From: Mesotaenium endlicherianum
Taxonomy: Eukaryota > Streptophyta > Zygnematophyceae > Zygnematales > Mesotaeniaceae
Direction: 5' to 3'
Assembly (NCBI GenBank): GCA_009602735.1
Contig: WELA01008032.1
Coordinates: 1 to 64,000 of the forward strand
Length of the DNA stretch: 64,000 nucleotides
Below, piece after piece: positions 24,001 through 37,332 of this stretch. Both the position numbers and the translations under genes were made by a program. Under the pieces are notes generated by a model. It ran no database searches. It saw nothing but the letters and a program-made list of their open reading frames with translations, and was not told where the DNA came from. How positions within the stretch are numbered: the stretch's first letter is position 1; each line of letters opens with the position of its first letter.

Positions 24001-24739
24001 GTTGAAGCGGTGTGTGCCATGCCAGGCTATGAAGGCATGAAAGGACACAAGCAAAATACAGCATGAGAAGGTCCACTACAGTCCGGTGCCGCGTCTGAGA
24101 CTCTGAAGGTGCAGCTGACGATGATGGTGATGATGACAATGGCCAAGCCCAGGAGCTGCTCTGAGTTGCTCCCGGAGAAGCTGCAGGAGCGGACCACGAA
24201 GCACTTGTACAAGGCGGCGACGACGACATGCTATTATTTTCACTACTTAACACGCTCCCTTGCGAAGTTGCCTCACAGGAATGAGGTTGCTATAGAAACA
24301 AAGCTTCAATACTTTTTGAAGGACTGTCACTGCAGAGAGGGAGAGGATGCAGGAATAGAGCTCAAGTGGGATCTGGAGGGCTTCTGTGAGAACCTCTAGC
24401 TTGTACACGATGCCCTGCTGGCTGGTCCGGTTGCGGCACTTGGGGCCGCACCCGCAGTTGAGGTTGCACTCGCGCACCAGAGGCTTGCCTGTGCTCCCCA
24501 GCCTGAGTGTGCCGACCCGTTCACGCAACCACTGCACGCGTCAGCACAATGGTGGACAGCGGGCCCTGAGCAAGGCGGTAGCTGTTATCCAGCTCACCTC
24601 ATGTCCTCTGTGGAGGACCTTTCACCCCCCCCCTTTTTAAAAAAACCCCATTGGCAGTAAAATGTCCATCGAAACCAAGAGCTTTTGAGGGTAGGAATTG
24701 TTACGAACATATGCGCACGAGCACACAAACTTACACAAT

Positions 24740-24776
<37 letters not shown>

Positions 24777-27700
24777 CTATATACATATATATGTAAGTAT
24801 ATATATATAGAGAGAGAGAGAGAGAAAGAGAGGGAGAGGGGGGGGCTTGGGGTGTGGGGGTAAGTGTTGGGGGGGGGGGGGACACCTGGCACGGGGGTTG
24901 CTGTCGACCCAGTCAAATTCTCCATTGATGGCACACGCGCACGTCTTGGGGTCGCACTCACCCTTGCAACTGCACCCCTTGGGCTCCACGGGCTTCGGCA
25001 CTCCCGGCGTGCGCACACGCTCACGCACGTATTTGAAAGCTGCAAGCATGCTCACGCGCACCCGCCCCTTGTCAATCAGTTGGGAGTGCTCGAAGATGCC
25101 AAGAAGGGGGCAGCTTGCAGGCGCAGGGTTTGTTCATGTTTCTTTAACTTGGCAGCTGCCCCCTTCAACTCTCCAAGCGTCTTGTGCACAGAGGCCAACC
25201 TGAGAGACTCGAGACATCCAATGCCGTCTAGAATGTAGACATGTTGCCCCGTAGACTCCTGACAGGCAGCGTGAAAGCACGAACTGCTGGAGGTGGGAAG
25301 TTGTAAAATCTCCGCAAGCATCTCCGTCTCGTTTAAAGGACAGGAACCTCCTTGAATAACATCGAGTTACATGGCAAGGGTAGCAGGAGTTTTGCTGAAT
25401 CGCATGGTAGACATTCATTCGCCACAGGACACTGAGAGTCCTCAGCACATTCTTGATAAACAGTCTAAGGTGTGTGACCAACAGATCTTGAGGGGTTTTC
25501 TTTAACCACACAGAAACGTACAGGAGCGTATGTACTCGTCTGAGTTCACTCCCCTGCGTTAGGCATCCATTGCCATCCGCCTAAACATGTAGAGACAAAG
25601 TGTTCATGCACCTAAAGTTGAACGAGGACTGCTTGTAAAACAACAAAATAAAAGTACGCAACATAGTTTCAGTGAGGCGCGCGTCACCGAACTTCCGTGA
25701 GGAGCACCTTATCTGCTTTGTAGTACCATCAAGGTACCACTTATAGTGCCTGCTAAAGGGGGGATGTCTAGCTGTACTACTTTGTGGTTGCCACCTAGCG
25801 AGGGGCCTCGATGAGACAAACCCAATCCCATAATTAACAGTATGCCTCAGACTGCCAATGCGGACCTATTTGGATGGATAGCTCAGTGGAAAAGGCACCA
25901 AAATGATGATATAAAATAGCTAAGCTGCAAATTCCTCAGGTAACAAGGGTTTTGTCGTAATTCCGTGACCAACACATGCTTAGACTTCACACACTCAGAA
26001 CGTCAATTTTAGAAATTGCGCCCCCACACAAGTTGAAAAGTCCACTTCCAGTATGCAACATAGAAAGCATAACCCCGCCCTCCGCCCAAGAAATGACTGC
26101 TGAGCATGAGCATGCTTTTGCTGGCTGCCAGCTGGCTCGGGGCGGCATTAAGAGATGGCTAGAGTGCCAAGTGGCAAGCTCACCTGGCAGCGAGCTGTCG
26201 AAGGAGTTGGTGCAAACAACCGGATACTTCTCCAAGCCATTGGAGAGGTCCACGCTCACAACGCTGCATGCAAGCGCAACCACCAACAAATACACCATAC
26301 GACTCGCGGCAACAGTTCTCAGCGTGCACCTCAACGCATGTGGGTGGCGTGACTGCTTCAAAACTCCAAGCACAAGACGGTTGTGCAAGTGCACCGATGG
26401 ATTAGCAGTTTAATACTTTTGCACACCTTCCCACCCATCCATGCACCCGTCGAACCATGAGTCATAATCGCTATTGGACAGAGCTCAACAGGTACTACTT
26501 TGTAGCTGTGATTGATACAAGGGATGGTTTTCTAGCACAGTAGACAAGACTTCCAATCTTGAGATGCACGGATAACACATGTCTCCATGCATCACCAGCC
26601 CCCCCCCNGTTGTTGGACTTTGGACACTCGTGGGACAACAGTTGAGGCCATAGATGCTGCAGTATGGCAAGAAAGTTGAGAGCTCCTAAATAAGCAGAGG
26701 GTGGAGGCGAGGGAACCCTGGGCCGCGAGCACCCTGGCAGAAACCATTCACGTGGTTTGGTCCACCACCAGCACTTCGGAAGCGCCAAGAGACTTGGGGT
26801 ATGAAAGTCCACATCAGATACCTCTAAGGTGGTGCATTTGGTGCGTGGGTGGGTGGCTGCCATGCACATGGGACAGTGACAAAAGCGTAGCCATACGATG
26901 CATCCGGCCACTTATTTTTCCCAATGGGTGAAGGCCCGTAACATATAAGAGGAGAAAAAGATGCTCACTCCTTGCAGTCTTCTGCCTTTGATGGGATCTC
27001 TCCGTTGATGAAGCGCACCTGCTCACAATGGGACGCCATGACCAGCACAGCCCTCAACACACAGAAGCAGCAGCAAATTTGAACCTATGCTGCCACACAT
27101 ATTAGGTTGGATGCCATCCATTCCAACTACCAGAAGAGAAGAGACTTATGCGGAAAAGAGTACCAGTGAACGAGTACCAACAAATCAGATTCTTTACGGA
27201 GGAGTGCATGTGCTCACCGCGCAATCTTCGGGCGTAGGATGAAACCGTATCATCCGGCCGGTGTGAGCGTGGACACGGGCTCAATGCTCATTGCTTGCAC
27301 AAGCTTGCAGTGCAACCTTCAGGCACGAGGTCAAACCAAAGGGGAGGGGGAGAAGTGCAGACACGTGCACCGCACGCTACCTGCTGGCTGGTGAGCACGG
27401 CCTGACCAGGGATGCGCGTGAGCCAGAACTTCTGGATCTTGAAGGCCCTCACGCCCGTCTGCTCCTCGTGCTTCGTCACCTGCATGCACGCCCGCTCGCG
27501 GACGCCAACCGGCCGAGAAGGGCGCAGCCCAGCATAGCCCAGCGCATCCCTCCCCCACGAGCTTGAGGTCACGCAGCTCCTTCTGCCAGCTGTTCCCGCT
27601 GCAGAATTTGGGATCTTGCTCAATAGGCCATCTCGCTGTAGCAGGAAGTGTGTCCAGCCTGCCAGGTTTATTGAGAAAGTGCCGAGGAAGCAGGCTGCAG

Positions 27701-30700
27701 GAAAGAGGCACCTTGCTACTACATACAGGGCTGCATAGGGACAGCAGCAAAAAGAGCATTGTATTTGCCAGCTCGCATGCTGTGCAGTAAGTACGTGTGC
27801 CTGCCCCGTGTATGCGGCCCTGTAGTCAGGCTGTTGCAAAGCCCAGATGGTGCCACAAAACTGGAGAGAAGCAGCAGGCCGTCCGACAAGACTGACACGG
27901 ATACTTGCAGAAGGAGGTATATCCACAAGGACAGCATCTTATTTGTCGTGCGTGTTATTCCAAGAGAAAGGGCCAGGGACAGGTTCTAAAAAGAGAGAAC
28001 AGACTACAGCGTCAACTAGCTAACTAGCAAGAGGGTCCAAACACTTAACAGTTGTTGATCAAGGTAGCTCCGTCATAGAGGATTGTGGTTGAGGTTTAGG
28101 CAGAAGGAGGTAGCTACCATCAGTCAGCCTGCTGCTGGCACAGTTTGACAGCCCCTGTCCTTCAAAGAAGGTCATGAAAGCAGAATACAGTCCTCAAGAC
28201 ACTGGGTGGGTATGAGTCTTCGTGCACAGGATAGGTGATCAAAGGTTCTGAGCTGCTGCACTAGGACAGAACTGGGCACCCCCCCCCCCCTCCCCACTCA
28301 CCCTGTAGAGGCCGTCGTAGGAGTAGACGCGCTGAGCGTCGGAGCTCTTGGCGCCTCGGATGACTCGCACGGGGTTCTGGTGCTTCACGCTGTTCTGCAG
28401 CCACATGCATACATACACAGACACACGCTCTAAGATTCAACTTGCACCATGACAGTCGTGGTTTTTACAATATTCTGCAACGACGTACATACATAAGTAG
28501 CCCTTGAATTCCCTTGCTTTCCTTGGCATGGGTCCAAGTTTGACCCATGCTTGGTTAAAATATTTGGTTTAATAAGTAGGACGCAATGTGGAGACACAAA
28601 CACACACACACACACGATTAAGTGACCACCAGTTCCGCGCGTGCCCAGCCCACAGGGAGGGAGGGGGGGAGGAGCTTACAAAGAGAGCCAGGTTGCCCTT
28701 GACAAGCTTCTGGTCCGCCAGCTGCTTCTTGTCCCCCAGCAGGTCGTTGCCGCCCTCCCCCGTGTACTCGATGACGTTGGCCTTGTCCCGGTCATCCTCG
28801 TAGCCGCCCGACATCACGATGGCCGTGCACACGGACTCCTTGTACGTGTTGTTCTTCTGCATCTCCCGGGGCCATGCAGCAGATTTTCACCCAGCAGAAG
28901 TCGTGCTAAACGCCCGTCAGCAAAATCTTACCCAGCAGAAGTCCCAGCCACCAGATAGGCCGGCCATGAGCTTTGCACGTCAGTCGACCCTGCTAGCTTG
29001 TGACGTCTGTATTCTCTTTGGCTAAGTTCGCTTCTGAATACACGGGCGAGGGTTCTGGCTGGAAATCGGAAAGTGGGATCAGGATTGTAAGGTGGCTTGA
29101 CCTTAGAAAGCTCATTTTGAACTCCTTTGCAAAGCTACACATGTGGGGAACATACAACTTTTAAGCCAGAATGAGTTTACTGATTTTGTCACGGTTTGGA
29201 GCGTTCATTGTAACAGCCAGCCGCCGGATCTGAGCCTTTAGTACAGGAGTCGGGTGCCATTTAAGCAAGGCGTAAGGTGACTCTTGCAAGGAGTGCAACT
29301 GCCTGGCCACTGGCCAGATCCTACGGCCAGCCTCCCTTGGCACTCGCCAGTCACCACTGGCGAGACTCGAGAGCACACATGACCCAACAACTCAGGGAAG
29401 AAAAGCAAGAGCTAAGGTAAGAATGTAACTAGCACTAGAAATGCCAAACAACAAAGTTGAGTGGTGTCGTGAATCTGCAATTCACCGCGTCTTTGGTGAT
29501 GAAGTCGATGCCATTAAGCCAATGGGAGTGCATGCCCACCACCACCATCTCCGCCCTCCCAAAGAACTGTTGGCCCACCTCAATGCCTGTGCGACAGCCA
29601 GCAAGACAAACAGACGATACAATAAGCACAGCAGGAGGTAGTTTAACCCAGCCCCATCATCAGAGAGGTCGCCAGCCAACACAACGGGCAGAGGATGAGT
29701 AGTTTACAAGGACCAGAAGGAGATCAAAATGCACAACTGCGGGACACTTCTTAGCAGCAGGGCCCTTTTATCTATGACATGCTCGGTCTCCAACCATGGC
29801 ATCTGGTTACTAGCTAACAGCATGTACTGTAGCCCTGTAGCCAGTGTGCGTCAGGCGTGGTTGAGTTGGCCCTGTTGCCATAATTTCTTCTACACGCCTG
29901 GTGCTCTCGTGAGAAGAGTTGACTCCTGGCACACTTCGGCGTGCAGAAAGTGGACTAAGTGTAACATACAACACTTCCTACCAGGAGGTAGCCTCGACGG
30001 TAGCTCCTCGGGGTAGAAATCTATAGCTTCAGCAGTAACTTTCGGATAACCCTCGCAAGGTCGTGACTCATAAGGTACTCTGACAGTGACAGTTTCAATC
30101 TCAAGGGAAACTAACCCCTCCAAAGCACCAGGGTGCCTATGACCAACACTTCCAGTCATATCTGCTTTAACTGGCAAATTAGAGAAATCTACAGGAAATT
30201 TTTTTACTTACCCCTGCAGCTAGAAACAACTCTCATGAGGCTCACAGCGTCAAGCAAAGAGCACAAAGAGCATGCAAAGTGCCAAGAGCATGCAGAGAGA
30301 TGCTATTTGTGCTCCACGCGGATAGAAACCACCCACCACCAGCCCCAAGCCTTGTCACTAGTATAATGATGAGAACGCAATGTACAGACACAATTTAATT
30401 TCACAGAGCAATATACCTGGAATTGGTCCAATGTGTTTTCCAGGAAGCATGAGGAGACCTCCTGCCATCATCTGCAAGATGGTGCATTAAAAAACTACTG
30501 CTCAGAAGAACGCGGATGATGCATCTTGTATACATGATACCAAAAATAAATGTAAGATGGTGCATTCAAAGATCACTACTTGGCACTCAAAGAATGCACT
30601 GACGCATCTTGCATCCATCACACTCGTAAGACACTGTCATAGCCAAACTTTCTTAAAGTGCTGACTTGACACCATGATCAAATGATCAACATTTGGGCTG

Positions 30701-31804
30701 CTAGTGTATCACAGTCACGGTCCACAGTACAAATATGTTCAATCAGAATATCCGGAATTCTACATGCAATGCTAGTAATCAACCAGCTATTAAGAACACA
30801 ACTCAAGGACATGGCTCACGTATCTGTACCTTGGAGGAAGCAACAAGATCGGGCCTCTTGGTACCTCTCTTGAATGCAAGACGCTCCTGAACATATCCCA
30901 TCTCTGCAAGCCGCTTCTGAGAGCCTTTCGGTCTCTTTGCAACAGTTATCCCCTTCTTCTCTTGAGCAGCCCTATGATTGGCCAGAGCTTCTTGGTATTC
31001 TTTATTTGCTTTCTCACACCGATCATTTTCCTCCTGCAGCAGGAAGAACAAATGTCAAGCCATAAAGACTGAGGTATGCAATGTAACTCTATGAGAAGTT
31101 ACATTCATATATATACATTATGCCCAGAGGCATGAGGTGCTCACCTTTATTGACACCAAGTAGAGCGCATTATACGCCTTGAGGTATTGTTGTAATTTGT
31201 CCTCATCTGAAAGTCCTTGCAGCTTGATAGCATCTTTACAAGCAGAAATAATCTCTGTAGTTTCAGGGCACATGGTAACCTTTTTCTTTCCTGAAGTACC
31301 ATTCTCTTTCTTCTGTGGTTTTTGCTTATGAGTGCTGGCAATACCACTTGTCAAAGAGCCTCTTTTCCTCTTGCTTGAGACAAGTGCAAGCTCCTTGCCC
31401 TGTCCTTCTGCCTTTACAACAACCAAAGCAGAACTTTCTAGTGCAAGAGATGTTTTCCCTCCATCCAAGCTCCGTGAAGAGTTGATTGCAACCCTGGAAC
31501 TATAAATGCCTAGAGTCTTATCGTCTCTAGCCAAATCCGCCACTGCATCTCTACTTGTTGGACATGCCTTTGTGTCTCTTCTTCTCCCTACAAAACCGGA
31601 CTTGCTTAACAATATGGTATCACTGCTAGATGTGCCCTGTTTGTCATCTTGCTTTTGAATCTCTGAGTTATCAACCTTCGCTAGAAATACCTCATAAGGT
31701 CCTGTACAAGGAGTTGGCTTCTTAAAGTGTTGAATATTGCATAGAGATGTTTCAGTGTTCCTTTTCAATATGTCGCTCAAGCGACGGATTTTGGGGTGAA
31801 GCAT
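21029..31804 (-). CDS. SUVH4: SUVH4/KRYPTONITE-like histone H3K9 methyltransferase (14 exons)
   Basis: Exons, 5' to 3': 31804-31145, 31033-30830, 30471-30417, 29586-29486, 28856-28680, 28394-28302, 27479-27381, 27018-26969, 26263-26184, 25039-24886, 24502-24394, 23365-23153, 22331-21933, 21142-21029. All phases agree and give 835 residues. An in-frame TGA lies just upstream of the ATG. The N-terminus is basic. The SRA domain (about 303-465) has FFGRAEM, HWLNGIDF, SGGYEDD and PVRVIRG and binds methylated cytosine in the family. The pre-SET zinc cluster (about 485-590) includes GCSCKGEC and CGCGPKCRNRTSQ; SET (about 600-815) has KGWAVRSW, VCEYVG, INHSCDPN and ELTYDYHYELDS; post-SET ends CNCKTRNCRGRLY. 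CGCGPKC, HWLNGID and the C-terminus point to the SUVH4 branch. It writes H3K9 methylation in heterochromatin. Odd points are a poly-Glu insert in SET and Cys-Leu in place of Arg-Phe before INHSC. The join between the 12th and 13th exons is the least certain. Confidence 0.92.
24744..24824. repeat. AC, AT and AG microsatellites in SUVH4 intron
   Basis: An AC run (24744-24774) is followed by an AT-rich stretch and an AG run (24809-24824), then G-rich sequence up to the exon ending at 24886. All lie in the intron between the 10th and 11th exons. Confidence 0.9.
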
Positions 31805-33427
31805 TGGTCCGCGGAGTCAAAATTGGCAACCTGCCACGGTCATAAATAGCAAGTTCGTATTGTGCTCGAACTACAATGTACAGCATTGCTTAGGTCCGCA
31901 ATGTATGCATTGTGGGAAACGGCACACGAAAACGGCCACCGCCCCCGTCATGCCAATAGCAGGAGACAAGAAGAGTCGTTAGTCACGAGCTTGTAACAAT
32001 ACGACGAGTTCGTATTCCAGATTGGGAAGGCATGGAGCCATTACTGCATGTAATGAGCTCACTGTAACAAACATTTTTGTGAACTTGTTTGCAGTAATTA
32101 GGAGTTCCTTCTCGCGCTCCTGGTCGAACGACTCTAAAAACTTCTTGCGGGAATGGCACCGACACTTTTGACCTCCGACAGGCAACGATCGGCAAAAATG
32201 GGCACAATATCCCCCCACCCTCCATGCAGGCGAGTGCTTGGCGATTGGAGGAACTGGCCAGAGATGATTACCTCGTAATGAGTATGCATTGGCATGTCAA
32301 GGCCGCGTGACGAGGCCTATTCTTGAATTGCTTTAGGATTTTTGCAGGCTCAGTTCTCGAAATGTCGAAAAAACTTTCCACGCCTTGAATCAAATGAATG
32401 CTAAAAGAATACATGTGGACTCGGAACATGACATGACATTTTCGACCATTTGACCATATTTGTAATAGAGTAGAGTCTAAACTTTATTGCAGTTTTCTTT
32501 GTTCATCCGGAGCAAAAATCTGCACCAGCGAAATGAAAACGATCTACTTCGGCTTCATCGACTCTGCTAGATGATAGTACGTTATAATCTTTCGTCGATC
32601 ATATTGAACTCGTGCATGTGCATGCTACTCCTTCCTGTTCTGGTCCGGCAGAGCGTTATATTTCCAAGAACCTTTAAAAACGGAGGGTGTTGACCTTAGC
32701 GAGAGAAAGGATTAAGAAGGTTTTGGCGGTTTGCCAGCTTCGGGAATCTCCATAGGTTGCACAAGCCTCCTTATAGAGGTCCTTTAGCGCCCGGAGGGAA
32801 TTGATTTCTACCGCAAGCTTTTAGCCCGACCATCTGTGGAGTAGGTAGGAGCTATTACGTTTGCAAAATGGTACAGCAATATCGTGTCATCATGTGTGAA
32901 AGTGAAATAGAGCTGCATGTACCGCTGATGGTTGTGATTATAGATCATGATGGGGACATTTGACTTTCTCTTGCAAAGAGTGATTTGAAGAATGACAGAG
33001 ATGGAGGGAGGAAGAGGGAGGGGGAAGGGATACGGAAGGGAAATGGGGAGAAGAAGCGGGAGGGGAGGGATGGACAGCTGTGCTGGAATACATTTTATTC
33101 TTAGACGTCTTAGTAGTATGACAAGGCAAGCTGAAGGATGATTGAGGAGCATTTCTTGACTATCACTTAGTGGTCCACTGGGCTAGCATGTGACAGCCAT
33201 CTATTGCTTCATGTTAGTGGCTTAAATGGGGCCCCTGAAGCCTTTGCATGGACAAGCTGGATGTTTGAAGTAGGCCCCGACAAAGGCACTAATTTTGAAT
33301 GATCCCAAAGGCTAGTGACCCGTGCTTCGCTTGTCAAGCAGTCGTCCCTGCAAGTTGATGGATTGCGTGTATAAGCAGCGGCTGATTAAGATATGCTCTT
33401 CCTACTCGCCATGCCTCAGGGTTGAAA
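31805..33427. other. Divergent intergenic region between SUVH4 and mL53
   Basis: About 1.6 kb separating two start codons that point away from each other. No ORF with a recognisable domain. It should contain both promoters and leaders; a purine-rich patch lies at 32990-33070. Confidence 0.55.
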
Positions 33428-35857
33428 ATGCTCAAGCATCTGACAAAGGTGAGGATACAGTTCAATCCTTTGGACGGGAGATCTGCTTCAGCACTCGAAT
33501 TTCTTGCACAGTGCAATTCGCGGAAGGCCAAAGAGTCCAATACCAAGTGCGATGTCACTGTAAAGCGCACCACTGACAAGTCTCCCCCGTTTGTCAAGGT
33601 CAGCTCGCGGTGTCCCATAAGCTTCTTCATCCAAGCGAGCCACTGACACATCACTCGTGTGCCACTCTGAACTGCACTTTGTTTGTTATAGGTGAAAGCT
33701 TGTGATGACTGTGTATTTGGGCTTGTTTCATGTCCTACTTGAGACAAGACACAGACTGAGTACTTTAGGTCGGGGATGGGGTTCTGCCGAGATCCGTCAG
33801 GAGGTTCAGGTGCATTATACAGCTATAGACTTCTCTGCAGCTAGAGCAACGACAGTGGTTAGAATTGCCTCCCACTTCTTAATAGGAGCAGTTGAGCCAG
33901 TCTAGCCTTGACCAACTTCTAAACTTCATGACTTGGTCAGCACATAAGGTTACCTACACAGATAATTATGACAAGGATGGATGAAAGGAACAGGCCTCTC
34001 CGTTCGATGTTCAAAATCTTCAATCACCAGATTGCTGCAACTCTTTTGAGTATAGTTCAACCCGCACCTGGCGAGCAGTCTACTACTGGCATTGGAACAA
34101 TGTCTCTGCGGAGGCCTGCACTGGGGGCATGCCTGAGGAAAATACGTAAAGGCTGCACATTAGATTAGGTTGACTTCCCGGGGTACAGCTTCCAAGGCCA
34201 CGTTTGGATGTAGGTTACAGTGAGTGCAGAATGCCTGGTATTGATGCATGATCCTAAACAAGGAGTTGTTGGGCCTCAGATGGCAGTCCAGCTAGCTGTG
34301 CAAGTCAAAGTGAAGCTGGGGAGCGTGGTTCTCGAAGCCTATAGGTAGCAAGATGGTATAGTCTTCTGGCAGGCAGACGAAGCAACTTTGTTCTACGTCG
34401 TGGTTCCTGTTGTTTTGTATAGAGGATTTGGTTGGTTACCACTTTTCCAAGAGGTCATGGTGCATAGCCCTGCTGCAGTCAGGCTTCCTCCGCCTCGTGA
34501 TACTGGTTCCTCATGCTGGGGTTTTGACTTAAATCTCTGTGTGCAATGTGTTTGCAAATGAAGGTCACCTGTACTGCTTGATATCCTGCTAGCAGCGTCC
34601 CAGACGCTGTGCAGCTCTGCCGGAGCTATACTGCCCTCTTCTCTGTGTGGAGGTTTGCTACTTTAGGCAGCTCCTCTTGGTCATGTGTCGTGCAGCCACC
34701 TCACGTGTTGTCTTTTATGTTGTGCCTGTGCTTGTACTTCTGCCTGCCAGGTGACGTTTCAGAACGGTATTGAGGCAACCATGGATGGTGCCACCATGCC
34801 GGCTCAGGTACACTATTTGTGTCCTTGTACTGGCTGCTTCGCACACCTCACTGCTGGGCCCACCCTGATAAGGACAAGATAGTGTTGAGAGCCCATGTTG
34901 GGACAGGTTTATTGCAGCAAAAGGTTTGGATGCGCTGGAGTGCCGCCATCTTTGCACTCTCTAGTCTTGAACACATACCAATCAAATTCTGGCATTTGCA
35001 AGGGTTTTGGAGGCAGGAAGTGGGGCCAAGAGGTCAGTTTGGAAATAAATGAGGCGTCGATGGTTAAGCTCGAAACTTGAACTGGTATACGAGCCTGTCT
35101 TACACCATTTGGCACGTTGCATGAAGTAACTATTCTGTTTTGTTACTCATCAACGATGAGTACTGTCACGCCCCGCACTGATGTTAGATGAGCTGAGTGC
35201 TTATGAGGGGGGTGGGGCTGTTTACAAGTATACTGCCTGTAGATTTCCTTTGCGAGATACTCGATAGTTGCTTGTCAGGGATGGTATGTGGTCCATAGCT
35301 GTAACCTAGAATGTGCGCTGCCACATTTCCTTTTTGATTGGCTACAATCGCATTAGAACCTGTCTAATTCTTTGCCTGGGAGGCTTTGGAGGATCCTGGA
35401 GTCAATCAGGTAGCTAGCAGCCCATGAGGTTTCTTCTGTCCTGCTTATTGACATGCATTTGTTATTGGTTCTCATTGTTGCAAGGCAGTGGGTATGGCAA
35501 CATTTCTGTGGTCAGCTTAGTGAAGGCTGTGGCAGTCTTTTTACTCCTTATTACATTTCTGATGGTGCGTGCGTAACACATATTTATGACTGACTGTGGG
35601 ACATCTTGTTCAAGGACAGGCCAATGAAAGTCAGTTGCTGCACTGATGCAGCATGCCACCTCATTTCTTGGCCAGGCCAACATTACTTTGCGTTTCCTGG
35701 GCCATTTATCCTGACTCGTATGCGTGTGTGTTGTTTTTGTGTGCAGGTAATGAGGAAGCGGATATTGGAGCAAGCTGAGATGATGGAGACGGAGCAGCTG
35801 TTCAAGGACGCCAACCTCAAGTGGCCTGTCACCATCACTGATGGTGCGTGCCACTGA
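33428..35857 (+). CDS. MRPL53: Mitochondrial large-subunit ribosomal protein mL53 (3 exons)
   Basis: Exons 33428-33598, 34751-34807 and 35747-35857, all joined in phase 0, give 113 residues. The start matches the family's usual MLK start (MLKHLTKVRIQFNPLDGR), and the length is close to plant homologues of about 115-120 residues. Exon 1 holds FLAQCNSRKAKESN and the TVKRTTDKSPP strand; exon 2 the short VTFQNGIEATMDG hairpin; exon 3 the helix MRKRILEQAEMMETEQLF and the end KWPVTITDG. mL53 belongs to a thioredoxin-like fold family in the mitochondrial large subunit. Both introns have GT/AG ends. The product ends at a stop six codons past WPVTI; a further small exon is possible but not needed. Confidence 0.88.
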
Positions 35858-36684
35858 GGGTGAGTTCAATACCGTCGGCAGCAAGTAGCAGGAAGGTGGT
35901 CGCACATGGGCTTTACAGGAAAATGAGGGCTCATCGAGTAGTGGCATAGCTCGGCAGGAATTATTGATGTGCCATCCTCGAGTGGCGTGCAATCTTACAT
36001 GCAATACGAGAGAAAATGCTAGCTATATGTTCTCTTTCGAGAATGCTGACCGTGTGCTGCATCTTGTGTGCTTCGTGGGCCAGAATGTGGCAGCACCACA
36101 TTTTGAGGCATAGGGAGGGAGCTTACTATTAGGCTTTACATGAGTCGTTTGAGTTGAGCATGTATTGATTTCATTGGGTCAGGAAGAAGCTAGGGATAAC
36201 AGTATTAAGTTAAAATTGCAGCACACTAAGATGCTAGTGATTTGCATCTCCAACTGTATGCGGCACTGCCGCCAGTGTCGACCTAGCTGGAGTGCTGATA
36301 GCAACCAAATGGCAATTTGTCTCATATTTCTTTTGAGACATCAAGGTATTTCATTACCTCAATGTAGTCTTAAATTTTTGGGCAACGGGCTTGCTCACAT
36401 GGATGATGAAGTGTCTTGAAACTAAGGCAGATTGTCTAAGTATTTTCTCTCACAAAGGCTCACTTATATTACTCCATGCTATACACCACACAATTATGAT
36501 GATGAAATATATGATGATAAATAAAGAGTACTTGGAATGAGCAGTTGTATTAGGGCCAGTTTGTTGTGGCCAAACACGTAGAATTTAATTTTGCTACTTG
36601 CGCAATCGCGTAAGTATGGATTCATTTGAGATTGTTTCAATTCGATTAAAGGTGTTCAATTTCAATCGAAAATGAATGCATGTG
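35858..36684. other. Intergenic; no recognised gene
   Basis: About 830 bp downstream of mL53, AT-rich toward its right end, with no recognisable coding region. It presumably includes the mL53 3' untranslated region. Confidence 0.5.
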
Positions 36685-36939
36685 GTCTACAGCATGGGGT
36701 GGGAACTCCCCTCGAAAATCTGGGTGAAATAGCGCCCATAATTCATAGATATAAAATATCGCCCTGAAATCAAAATCTCAAAATTTCAACAGTGAATTAG
36801 CGCCCTTTAATCAAATAAATATGTCTCATTAGCGACCTGAAATCAAACCTGGGAAAATTAGTGACAAGATTCAAGATTTTAGGGGCCTGATTTCAAAAAT
36901 CTGGAAAATTAGCGCCAGTTTCCACCCCATGGTCTACAG
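36685..36939. mobile_element. hAT-like MITE with 8-bp target-site duplication
   Basis: A 239-bp element (36693-36931) has 15-bp terminal inverted repeats, CATGGGGTGGGAACT at the left and the complement of CATGGGGTGGAAACT at the right, one mismatch. It is flanked by perfect 8-bp direct repeats GTCTACAG (36685-36692 and 36932-36939). Eight-base duplications and CA...TG ends fit the hAT superfamily. It has no coding capacity. Inside, an AT-rich motif like AGCGCCCTTTAATCAAA or AGCGACCTGAAATCAAA recurs about four or five times. Confidence 0.85.
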
Positions 36940-36981
36940 TGCCCAGAAATTCCCAAATTTCAGCGTGTGTCAAATGCCTCA

Positions 36982-37332
36982 TGTTAAGGATGCGGATGGA
37001 TGGGGGAAGCGACAGAAGTGAAGAGCGATTCGATACAACGAAGTAGAGATGAAGATTCTTTATTGGAGGAATATCGAATGAATGTACAAAGGCATTCGGA
37101 TGACTTTGTAGTCATTGTCTGGAACGGGCAGAAATGTAACGGTAGCAAATAAGTTATTCTACTCCCGAATAGATAGTGGCGGATTATGCTCAACTGGTCG
37201 TTGGCGCATTGCACTCTATTAGTCGTTGACGAGATATCTTGACTTATATAATAATATATCTCTAACTATCCTGCATACGTGTGAGATCTACTCACGTGTA
37301 AGAAAATCATATTATGTGTACATAACACTACA
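36982..37332 (-). repeat. Probable LTR of an otherwise degraded minus-strand element
   Basis: A 351-bp segment reads, on the minus strand, TGTAGTG...TTAACA. It is preceded on that strand by a G-run, ATGGGGGG (37333-37340), that looks like a polypurine tract. This fits the 3' LTR of a minus-strand LTR element, perhaps copia-like. No partner LTR or typical pol protein is seen, so the call is tentative. Confidence 0.45.

Noticed and set aside
24744-24824. Possible CRISPR-like or satellite array
   Set aside because: Only dinucleotide microsatellites; no spacer-repeat organisation.
25870-25970. tRNA-like or SINE-head sequence (ATAGCTCAGTGG)
   Set aside because: An A-box-like stretch is present, but no good B box, no cloverleaf and no flanking repeats.
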